NCBI GenBank assembly: GCA_036003845.1
Contig: DASYRX010000241.1
Coordinates: forward strand, 1-6,877
Direction of reading: 5' to 3'
Origin: DASYRX01 sp036003845
GTDB lineage: Bacteria; Gemmatimonadota; Gemmatimonadetes; Gemmatimonadales; Gemmatimonadaceae
DNA: 6,877 nt
Shown here: piece by piece, positions 1-5,792 of the stretch
How positions within the stretch are numbered: the first letter of the stretch is position 1
Layout of the letters: each line of letters opens with the position of its first letter
Made by a program: the position numbers and the translations under genes
The notes under the pieces: model-generated
Told to the model about the DNA's origin: nothing
Database searches by the model: none
The model's input: the letters and a program-made list of their open reading frames with translations, nothing else

Positions 1-843
1 GGCTGTCGCCTTGACGGCTCCGAAGCCGCTAAAGAGCACGTTCCCTAACGAGCGGTTCATCGCCTTGCTCATGAGCAGCGTGAGCAACGTGCCTGACGCG
101 CCAACCAGCATCCCGGCGACAATCAACATCTCATTATTCAGCTCGAGACCGGTGATCGCAGTGGCCAGGCCTGTAAGCGAGTTGAGCACCGCGATCACCA
201 CCGGCATGTCGCCGCCGCCGATCGCGAGCGTGGCCAGCGCGCCGAGCGTCAGCGTCGCCGCAAACAGCCACCAGAGGGCATTCACGCCGCCGCGGCCCGT
301 CACGACGAGGACGGCAACGCCTAACGAATTGAGAAGCACGAGACCCTGTAGAAACCGCTGGCCAGGAAAGAGCAATGGCTTGGAGCTCAGTATTTCCTGG
401 AGCTTGCCGAATGCAATCAGACTGCCGCTGAAAGAGATCGCGCCGATCGCGGTACCGAGTACGACCGCGATACTCACAACCATGCTGACGGGGCCGCCAC
501 TCGATGCGTGGATGTACTCCGCGATCGATACCAGCGCGGCCGTTGCACCACCGGCGCCGTTGAACAAAGCGACCATCTGTGGCATCGCCGTCATCGGCAC
601 GCGCCGAGCGAATACGACACCGATGATGGCGCCGACCGGCACACCTAACGCGATCAGCCAGTACGACAGGATCTGCCGATCGAACAACGTCGCGACCAGC
701 GCCACGAACATGCCGACGGCCGCGAGCCGATTCCCCGAGCGCGCTGTCTTCGGCGAGCTGAGTCGCTGCAACCCGAAAATGAAGAGCACCGCCGCCGCGA
801 TGTAGCTCAGGCTGATCGCGGCGCCACGCAAATCGAATGTCAC
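1..843 (-). CDS. pntB: NAD(P) transhydrogenase subunit beta, partial (C-terminus off window)
   Basis: The beta subunit of the inner-membrane proton-translocating transhydrogenase, which uses proton force to pass hydride from NADH to NADP+. The first 281 codons are present without a stop on the minus strand; the family is about 460 residues, so the C-terminal NADP-binding domain III lies beyond the left edge. Hydrophobic helices run almost throughout (for example residues 8-25, 41-54, 63-79, 120-147, 165-182 and 188-208). Family landmarks are LSSPKTA (28-34), MPQMVALFNG (87-96), FGKL (145-148), GGGDMPVV (209-216), LNSLTG (220-225) and MSKAMNRS (258-265). Asn95 seems to sit where E. coli has its proton-channel His91; this alignment is from memory. 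The start is GTG at 843, overlapping the TGA of the upstream subunit gene as GTGA, which implies translational coupling. Confidence 0.95.
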   Translation of the reverse strand, partial: MTFDLRGAAISLSYIAAAVLFIFGLQRLSSPKTARSGNRLAAVGMFVALVATLFDRQILSYWLIALGVPVGAIIGVVFARRVPMTAMPQMVALFNGAGGATAALVSIAEYIHASSGGPVSMVVSIAVVLGTAIGAISFSGSLIAFGKLQEILSSKPLLFPGQRFLQGLVLLNSLGVAVLVVTGRGGVNALWWLFAATLTLGALATLAIGGGDMPVVIAVLNSLTGLATAITGLELNNEMLIVAGMLVGASGTLLTLLMSKAMNRSLGNVLFSGFGAVKATA

Positions 844-1154
844 GGCTTCTCGGTTTTAACCGGAGTCTTCGGCTGCTGCTGTTTGAACATGTCCAGCATG
901 CGCTCCGTAACGGCGAAGCCGCCAAAGACATTTGCGGCGCCTAACACAACCGCGACGAACGCGATCCCTTTGAGCAGCGGAGTGTCAGCGAAGCCGGCCA
1001 CTAACATCGCTCCCAACAACACGATGCCGTGGATCGCATTTGTCGCCGACATCAATGGAGTGTGCAGGATCGCTGGAACCCGCGCGATCACCTCGAACCC
1101 GACGAAGGTCGCGAGGATGAACACGTAAATAGCGAGCGTGAGGTCTCGACTCAT
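840..1154 (-). CDS. pntAB: NAD(P) transhydrogenase subunit alpha part 2 (membrane piece)
   Basis: A 104-residue membrane subunit that forms the proton channel with PntB in three-gene transhydrogenases, where the alpha subunit is split into soluble and membrane pieces. Three transmembrane helices are visible at about 5-26, 39-56 and 63-83. The family signature HTPLMSATNAIHGIV lies at 31-45, and FAVTERMLDMFK (80-91) is the usual end, followed by a short charged tail rich in Gln, Lys and Pro. The ATG at 1154 is chosen because family proteins start just before the first helix. An in-frame extension back to a GTG at 1289 would encode only a 30-bp DNA repeat and overlap the neighbouring gene's end. 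No clear Shine-Dalgarno precedes 1154. The TGA stop overlaps the pntB start. The expected alpha-1 gene is not upstream; an amidohydrolase fusion gene is there instead. Confidence 0.95.
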   Translation of the reverse strand: MSRDLTLAIYVFILATFVGFEVIARVPAILHTPLMSATNAIHGIVLLGAMLVAGFADTPLLKGIAFVAVVLGAANVFGGFAVTERMLDMFKQQQPKTPVKTEKP

Positions 1155-1174
1155 GTACTGTCTGTTTGTTGTAG

Positions 1175-1252
1175 ATGACGTGTCGCCGCAAGCGGCAGAT
1201 GCGGGTGACGTGTCGCCGCGAGCGGCAGATGCGGATGACGTGTCACCGCAAG
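1175..1252. repeat. 30-bp tandem repeat, 2.6 copies, upstream of pntAB
   Basis: The unit begins ATGACGTGTCGCCGCAAGCG and repeats with an exact 30-bp period at 1175-1204 and 1205-1234 (two mismatches), followed by an 18-base partial copy at 1235-1252 (one mismatch). Each full copy holds a small dyad, GCCGC-(2 nt)-GCGGC. It fills most of the 118-bp gap between the stop of the amidohydrolase fusion gene (1273) and the pntAB start (1154), so it sits in the leader of the transhydrogenase genes. Thirty is a multiple of three, so the minus strand stays open and would read as a 10-residue repeat (GDTSxASAAx). I regard this as a consequence of the period rather than coding sequence. A role in transcription ending or leader structure is possible but not shown. 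Confidence 0.9.
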
Positions 1253-1272
1253 GCGCGCCAAGGATACCCCGC

Positions 1273-3945
1273 TCACCCGCCCCGCGCACCCCCGCCGACC
1301 CGCACAGTAACGACGCGGCCGAGCCACTCCGCAGGCTTCACACCACGCTCGACCGCTAGAACGCGGCGACCAGCTGCTGGATACACAACCTCCACATCTA
1401 CCGAGTTCACCCGATGCGGCAGGCCGAACTGCACTGGCGCGTCGCTCTGCGCGTTATAGCCCGATCCGGCATCGACGAGGCGTGCGCCGAGTAGGCGACG
1501 CGTTCCGGCGGCGTAGAGGCGGACAACAGCGCCTGCACGCAGACTGCGGCCGTTCGCGTCCCCGACGCGCACAGCGAGCGACCGACCGGCATGCGTCGGC
1601 GCGAGCATGTTGCGTAGCAGCGAGTGCATGCCATCGGGCCTAACACCGGTAAGCGCGAGGTCTTCATCGCCGTCGCTGTCGAAGTCAGCCCACTGCACGC
1701 CGTGATCGGCTTCGAGTGACTGGATATTCTGCGGCGTCACGTCGGCGAAGCGATTCCCCTCATTATGGAAGAGGTAATCGCGATAGCTCACGCCGCCGGT
1801 GACAGTGCCGTTCACATACAAATCGAGGCGACCGTCGTTATCGAAATCTGAAAAGGCGCACGCATCGTAGCGGCCGTCGATGGCGATCCCCCACTTCGCC
1901 GACGCGTCTTCGAACGCGCCGTTCCCGCGATTCAGGAAGAGTCCGTTCCTTCCATAGTTTGCCGCGAAGAGGTCCAGGCGGCCGTCGTTGTTCACGTCGG
2001 CGGCGCAGGGACGCACGGTGCCGTTCGTCGCTTCGTTAGGCGGGCGCCCGCCCCAGGCGACTCCGGCGGCAGCCGCGACGTCGCTGAAGCGGCCATTGTC
2101 GTTGCGCATGAGCGCGTTGGCGTCGCCGTCCTGGTTCGCAACGTACAGATCAAGGTCGCCGTCGTCGTCGTAGTCGAGCCAAACGGCGCCGACACTCTTT
2201 CGTTTGTCGGCCAGGCCGACTTGCGAGGCGATGTCAATGAAGCGTCCGCCGTCATTGCGATACATCGCGTTCGCGCGGTCGCGCAGCGCGACGAAGAGAT
2301 CCAGATCCCCATCGGCATCGAGGTCGAGCCACGCGAACTGTCGCACACCGGCCGAATCCGCGCGCGTTAGGCCCGCTTCTGTCGAGACGTCGGTGAAGCG
2401 ACCTGCATCATTACGATACAGCTTGAGCACGGAGGCTGGACCTGGCGCGAAGCCTAACACGAGATCGGGATCGCCATCGGCGTCGAAGTCGCCCCAGGCG
2501 GCGCTGCGCGTCGCGCGCGCATCGGCGACGCCGGCCGCCGCGCCGACCTCGCTGAACGTTCCCTTGTCGTTGCGATAGAGACGGTTCGCCGTTCCGTTGA
2601 ACCCCACATACAAATCGAGGTCACCGTCCGAATCGTAATCTGCCCAGGCGTTCGTTAGGGTCGTCCCCGTCGCGAACAGCTCCGGCTGCGTCGCCTGGAA
2701 CGTCGGCGGCACGTTGCGATACACCTTGCCGCCCTTCATGACGAACAGCACTCGTCTCAAGGCCGTGATGTCTTCGAGCGGGTTCCCGTCCACGGCGATG
2801 AGATCCGCGTCCATGCCGGGCGCCAACGCGCCGATCCTGTCGTGCATGCCTAACGCTTGCGCGGCGAGCCACGTGGTCCCGGCGATGGCGTGCATCGGCG
2901 GTTCTTTCGCCTCTTGCACGCGATACACGATCTCGCGCGCGTTCTGTCCATGCGCGCCGGCCGTCGCATCGGTGCCCATAATCAGCTTGAGCTTGGCGTG
3001 CGTGAGCGCGCGCTTGTACATCGCCAGCTTGCGCGGAATCCCCTCCTCCATGAAGCGGAAGCCCTCTTCCGTGTAATTCCCAATCCCCAGGTACTGCTTT
3101 TTGTGTTCGATGTAGTTCTGCGACACGAGCCCGATGTTGGGCTCGAAGAACGTGCCGCGCTGCGCCATGAGCGCGAGCTCCTCGTCCGTGACCATGCTGC
3201 CGTGCGTGATGGCAAAGCACCCCGCGAGCGTCGCCGCGCGCACGGCCGACGCCGCGTGCGCGTGAACCCACGTGCGCTTACCAGCGCTCTTTGCCTCACC
3301 GCAGGCAGCCTGTATCTGCGCGTCCGTGAGCGTCTGCCCGCCGCCATCACGAATGCTGCGCGACGCAAAGATCTTGATGAGATCCGCACCGCGCGCGACC
3401 GTGCTACGCACCCAGGCGCGGATCTGCTCCGGCGTTAGGCTCGTGTCCGTCAGCGATTCCACCGACGTCAGCAGCCGCGGACCGGAGATCTCTCCCTTCG
3501 CGATGGCCGAACGCACCTCGAGATCGAGCGGCGATCCGATGCTCTGCACCGTGGTAAAGCCGGCCATGAGCATCGTGTACGCGTTGTCCTCCGCTGCCCG
3601 TCGCCGCTCGGCGGGCGTTTCTCCCTGATTCGACGCGCGTCCGTCCTTGCCGAAGTGCGACTCCAGGTGCACATGCGTGTCGATCAAACCCGGCAGCAGC
3701 GTTAGGCGCGATAGCTCGTGTGTCGCGGGCGCGCGACCGGCCGGCGCAATGCGCACGATGCGTGAGCCTTGAACAACGACGTCGACACCCCGTCGCGTCC
3801 CGCCGCGACCATCGATCAACGCCCCGGCGCGGATCGTGATCGAGGGTTGTGCAGCGGCGATGAGAGGGGTCGCAACTATTAGGGTGGCCAGTCTCACGAA
3901 CACGCTGCGGCGGACGTGCGATTTGATGAACGGGAGTTGCGACAT
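1273..3945 (-). CDS. Exported amidohydrolase fused to VCBS/FG-GAP repeats and ASPIC/UnbV domain
   Basis: One uninterrupted 890-residue frame. Residues 1-33 look like a signal peptide: basic KSHVRR, a hydrophobic stretch at 18-30, and a likely cleavage near AAAQ. Residues 37-410 form a complete metal-dependent amidohydrolase of the imidazolonepropionase/Xaa-Pro dipeptidase-like group. The visible metal-site residues are His91 and His93 (DTHVH), Lys191 (DLIKIF, carboxylated lysine type), His228/His230 (VHAHA), His248 (THGS) and Asp326 (GTD). It ends with the usual DLIAVDGNP and MKGGKVYRN. From 434 come seven Ca-binding DxDxDGD-type loops starting at residues 436, 486, 541, 591, 650, 700 and 754, spaced 50-59 residues, consistent with a seven-bladed beta-propeller. 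The end (about 788-885) matches ASPIC/UnbV, with DAGSGYNAQ and QFGLP. The substrate is unknown; an extracytoplasmic peptidase- or amide-cleaving role is inferred. The ATG at 3945 was chosen for the signal peptide, although the Shine-Dalgarno is poor. The in-frame GTG at 4038 lies in repeat DNA. The gene may be co-transcribed with the small gene 114 bp upstream. Confidence 0.92.
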   Translation of the reverse strand: MSQLPFIKSHVRRSVFVRLATLIVATPLIAAAQPSITIRAGALIDGRGGTRRGVDVVVQGSRIVRIAPAGRAPATHELSRLTLLPGLIDTHVHLESHFGKDGRASNQGETPAERRRAAEDNAYTMLMAGFTTVQSIGSPLDLEVRSAIAKGEISGPRLLTSVESLTDTSLTPEQIRAWVRSTVARGADLIKIFASRSIRDGGGQTLTDAQIQAACGEAKSAGKRTWVHAHAASAVRAATLAGCFAITHGSMVTDEELALMAQRGTFFEPNIGLVSQNYIEHKKQYLGIGNYTEEGFRFMEEGIPRKLAMYKRALTHAKLKLIMGTDATAGAHGQNAREIVYRVQEAKEPPMHAIAGTTWLAAQALGMHDRIGALAPGMDADLIAVDGNPLEDITALRRVLFVMKGGKVYRNVPPTFQATQPELFATGTTLTNAWADYDSDGDLDLYVGFNGTANRLYRNDKGTFSEVGAAAGVADARATRSAAWGDFDADGDPDLVLGFAPGPASVLKLYRNDAGRFTDVSTEAGLTRADSAGVRQFAWLDLDADGDLDLFVALRDRANAMYRNDGGRFIDIASQVGLADKRKSVGAVWLDYDDDGDLDLYVANQDGDANALMRNDNGRFSDVAAAAGVAWGGRPPNEATNGTVRPCAADVNNDGRLDLFAANYGRNGLFLNRGNGAFEDASAKWGIAIDGRYDACAFSDFDNDGRLDLYVNGTVTGGVSYRDYLFHNEGNRFADVTPQNIQSLEADHGVQWADFDSDGDEDLALTGVRPDGMHSLLRNMLAPTHAGRSLAVRVGDANGRSLRAGAVVRLYAAGTRRLLGARLVDAGSGYNAQSDAPVQFGLPHRVNSVDVEVVYPAAGRRVLAVERGVKPAEWLGRVVTVRVGGGARGG

Positions 3946-3962
3946 GGGAAAGCTTTGAGGGG

Positions 3963-4047
3963 CCAGTGGCGACTTAACAGTTTCGGCCGCAGTGGGTACC
4001 CAGCGCATCCTGGAAACTGAATACTCGAAACTCGCCACTCAAAGCTC
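3963..4047. repeat. Intergenic 7-bp periodic repeat with nested inverted repeats
   Basis: This lies in the 114-bp gap between the small membrane-protein gene and the amidohydrolase fusion gene. From 4013 to 4047 the sequence reads as five degenerate heptamers (GAAACTG, AATACTC, GAAACTC, GCCACTC, AAAGCTC), each ending near ACTC. Inverted partners lie to the left: AGTGGCGA (3965-3972) with TCGCCACT (4032-4039), and CAGTTTC (3978-3984) with GAAACTG (4013-4019), around the perfect 10-base palindrome TGGGTACCCA (3993-4002). The RNA could fold into a nested hairpin. There is no T-run typical of an intrinsic terminator, so its function is open. Confidence 0.75.
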
Positions 4048-4059
4048 CTTGTTCTCGCA

Positions 4060-4248
4060 TTACACCGAAGTCCCCCCGCGCATCGCCATGAACATCCCTC
4101 CGAAGAGACCAGCGATTACCATCGCGATCAAGACGATGATCAACATCGCCGGAATCGATGCGAGCGTCCATTTCAGAATGAAGACCACCATGCTGCCGAA
4201 CGGCATGCTGACGTCGCTCACTGACACCTTTTGCACGGTCTCGTCCAT
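4060..4248 (-). CDS. Small single-span membrane protein, unknown function
   Basis: A 62-residue protein I do not recognise. Residues 1-16 are polar and mildly acidic (MDETVQKVSVSDVSMP). A long hydrophobic stretch runs from about 20 to 53, possibly one long helix or two short ones broken at Lys26 and Pro32, and includes IIVLIAMVIAGLFGG. A short tail with Arg and Gly ends in TSV. The start is fixed by a good Shine-Dalgarno (GGGAG, five bases before the ATG). A longer in-frame reading from a TTG at 4314 lacks this support. It is divergent from the peptidase gene and upstream, on the same strand, of the amidohydrolase fusion gene, so it could be the first gene of a two-gene unit. The stop is TAA. 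Whether it is a regulator, an assembly factor or something else cannot be told from sequence. Confidence 0.75.
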   Translation of the reverse strand: MDETVQKVSVSDVSMPFGSMVVFILKWTLASIPAMLIIVLIAMVIAGLFGGMFMAMRGGTSV

Positions 4249-4253
4249 GAGAA

Positions 4254-4258
4254 CTCCC
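4254..4258 (-). promoter_or_regulatory. Ribosome binding site deciding the start of the small membrane protein
   Basis: The minus strand reads GGGAG, then five bases, then ATG. It is the clearest Shine-Dalgarno in the window and selects the ATG at 4248 over the upstream TTG at 4314. Confidence 0.7.
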
Positions 4259-4319
4259 GTCGGGGAAAGCGCCAATCTGCCATCTCTTGTTCGCTTGTCG
4301 AGTAGCCGGCTCAACTACC

Positions 4320-4413
4320 GCTAGCGCCGTTCCAACGTGCGCATCTAAACTTTGGCTGTTCGCGGGCGGTGCTTGGATCTGTTCCGGCGCTTCTACGTCG
4401 GAACGGCGCTAGC
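4320..4413. promoter_or_regulatory. 18-bp inverted repeat in divergent promoter region (candidate shared operator/promoter box)
   Basis: The left arm is 4320-4337 (GCTAGCGCCGTTCCAACG). The right arm is 4396-4413 (CGTCGGAACGGCGCTAGC), its reverse complement with one mismatch. The 58 bases between the arms also contain GTTCCG (4381-4386), which pairs with CGGAAC (4399-4404). Relative to transcription, each divergent gene has the same box, CGTYGGAACGGCGCTAGC, upstream and in the same orientation: 71 bases before the small membrane-protein start and 77 bases before the peptidase start. On the plus strand GGAAC (4400-4404) is followed after 17 bases by GTCTCA (4422-4427), which resembles an ECF-sigma -35/-10 pair. 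The minus side has no obvious matching -10. I see no other gene or clear sigma-70 promoter in 4249-4490. The alternative is the terminal repeats of a roughly 94-bp miniature mobile element. Confidence 0.6.
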
Positions 4414-4490
4414 CGCATCGCGTCTCATAACGGCAACTTTGCTTGCGCGCGCCGTAGCGGCGCACTTCTCCAGAGCCAAAAGAGAGAGCC

Positions 4491-5675
4491 ATGACGCAGA
4501 CCGCGATTTGTTTGAGTCCACGCCGCCGAGTAATCGGCGTCGCCATCCTTTCACTCGGCATCGTCGCCGTCCAGGCAGGCGCTCAGCAACAACAGCAGCG
4601 TCCGCAGCAGCAAGTCGTGGTGGACACGGCTCGCGCGCGAACGCTGTACATCAGTAACCGCCCAGAGGATCACCCACCGGCGAACTGGGCGCAGCAGATC
4701 GCCGTCAAGAAGCGCACGGACAGCATCTACACCGCCCGCAGTGCTGGCGTGATGGACTTCAAGAAGATCTCGTACAAGAGCACCGCAGACGGATTCGAGG
4801 TTCCGGCTTATCTCTTCCAGCCCATCAACAAGCGCGGCGCGAAGGGACATGCCGCGATGATCTGGGTGCACGGTGGCGTGCATGGCGACTGGGGAACGGG
4901 AATGTTCCCGTTCGTGCGCGAAGCGGTGCAGCGCGGCTACGTGATCATCGCGCCTGATTATCGCGGCAGCACGGGCTATGGCGAGGCGCACTACCGCGCG
5001 ATCGACTACGGCGGAAAGGAAGTCGACGACGTCGTTTCAGCCGTGGAGTACCTCAAGACGCTCCCACACGTCGATCAAGACAGACTCGGCATCATGGGTT
5101 GGAGCCACGGCGGATTCATCACGGCGCATTCGCTCTTCCGTGACCAGCATCCGTTCAAAGGCGGTGCAGCGATCGTTCCGGTCACGAACCTCGTCTTCCG
5201 CCTCTCCTATAAGGGCCCCGGCTACACGCGCAGCTTCTCGACTCAGCAGGGCATTCAGGGAATGCCGTTCGAAAAGAACGAGGAATACATCAACCGCTCG
5301 CCGCTGTATCACGTCGAAAACTTGAAGGTACCGATTCTCGTTCACGTCGCGACCAATGACCAAGACGTGAACTACGTGGAAGATCAGCAGCTCGTGTGGA
5401 AGCTGATGGCGCTCAAGCCGCATCTCGCCGAAACGAAGGTGTACACCGATCCCGCTCCGTGGGGTGGCTCGGTCGGACACGCGTTCAGCCGCCGGGTCGA
5501 CTCACAGACGCTCGAGCGCGTCGATTCGCCGGCGCAGATCGATTCGTGGAACCGCACTTGGACGTTCTTCGACTGGATACTGCGCCCGTACGAGGATCGC
5601 TCGAAGCCGATGGATAAGTGCTGGACGGACGACTGCGCATCGCGCGGTCGGCCGGCGTCTCCCACAGATCGTTAG
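4491..5675 (+). CDS. Exported prolyl oligopeptidase-like (S9 family) alpha/beta hydrolase
   Basis: A 394-residue serine hydrolase. The N-terminus has RRR (11-13), a hydrophobic segment at 14-29 and QAGAQ, a likely signal peptide, followed by a Gln-rich linker (32-41). The catalytic domain spans about 90-370. It has the oxyanion-type loop WVHGGVHGDW (125-134), APDYRGSTGYG (154-164), the nucleophile elbow GWSHGG with Ser205, the probable acid Asp292 (TNDQDVNY) and the probable base His330 (GHAFSRR). There is no room for the full beta-propeller of classical prolyl oligopeptidase, so this is the short catalytic-domain form. It is expected to hydrolyse peptides or esters outside the cytoplasm; the exact substrate is unknown. 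The C-terminal tail after about 370 is polar and holds two cysteines (377, 382) that could form a disulfide. The start is the ATG preceded by AGAGAGAG. It is divergent from the small membrane gene and convergent with the oxidase. The TAG stop lies inside a GTTAGGC motif. Confidence 0.93.
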   Translation: MTQTAICLSPRRRVIGVAILSLGIVAVQAGAQQQQQRPQQQVVVDTARARTLYISNRPEDHPPANWAQQIAVKKRTDSIYTARSAGVMDFKKISYKSTADGFEVPAYLFQPINKRGAKGHAAMIWVHGGVHGDWGTGMFPFVREAVQRGYVIIAPDYRGSTGYGEAHYRAIDYGGKEVDDVVSAVEYLKTLPHVDQDRLGIMGWSHGGFITAHSLFRDQHPFKGGAAIVPVTNLVFRLSYKGPGYTRSFSTQQGIQGMPFEKNEEYINRSPLYHVENLKVPILVHVATNDQDVNYVEDQQLVWKLMALKPHLAETKVYTDPAPWGGSVGHAFSRRVDSQTLERVDSPAQIDSWNRTWTFFDWILRPYEDRSKPMDKCWTDDCASRGRPASPTDR

Positions 5676-5691
5676 GCACAAGACCAACTGA

Positions 5692-5782
5692 AGCTGTCAG
5701 CTCACCGCAACGGCTGACTGCTGACAGCAGCTGCCAGCTGCTGATAGCTGTGAGCGGTCGGCTGACAGCTGATGGCTTTGGT
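5692..5782. repeat. Large imperfect palindrome with 7-bp periodicity between convergent genes
   Basis: The outer arms AGCTGTCAGC (5692-5701) and GCTGACAGCT (5761-5770) are perfect complements. They extend inward through a G-T pair and one mismatch to ACCGC (5703-5707) with GCGGT (5754-5758 or adjacent). The centre is another palindrome, CAGCAGCTGCCAGCTGCTG (5725-5743). GCTG-like words recur every 7 bases (5693, 5700, 5713, 5720, 5730, 5737, then 5740, 5747, 5754, 5761, 5768, 5775) with two phase slips. Its place between two converging stop codons fits a two-way transcription terminator, but neither side has a strong T-run. It could equally be a REP-like or heptamer repeat element. Confidence 0.75.
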
Positions 5783-5792
5783 TATTGGTGGC

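Noticed and set aside
11..805. Open frame of 264 codons on the plus strand
   Set aside because: It is antisense to the clear pntB frame; its translation is rich in Ser, Pro, Thr and Arg and resembles no family.
1175..1252. CRISPR array
   Set aside because: The 30-bp copies are directly adjacent with no unique spacers, and there are no cas genes.
1155..1289. Extension of pntAB to a GTG at 1289
   Set aside because: It would encode the 30-bp tandem repeat and overlap the end of the neighbouring gene; family members begin at the ATG at 1154.
2621..3271. Open frame of 216 codons on the minus strand, and a 193-codon plus-strand frame at 2857-3438
   Set aside because: Both are shifted or antisense shadows of the amidohydrolase domain, with Arg/Ala/His-rich translations typical of wrong frames in GC-rich DNA.
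3946..4038. Extension of the fusion protein to a GTG at 4038
   Set aside because: It would translate the heptad repeat DNA and place about 31 extra residues before a good signal peptide.
4249..4314. Longer small membrane protein from position 4314
   Set aside because: The start would be TTG, without a ribosome site, while the ATG at 4248 has a well-spaced GGGAG.
4352..4657. 101-codon plus-strand frame across the peptidase start
   Set aside because: It overlaps the divergent promoter and the peptidase signal peptide in another frame, with an Arg-rich translation and no family resemblance.
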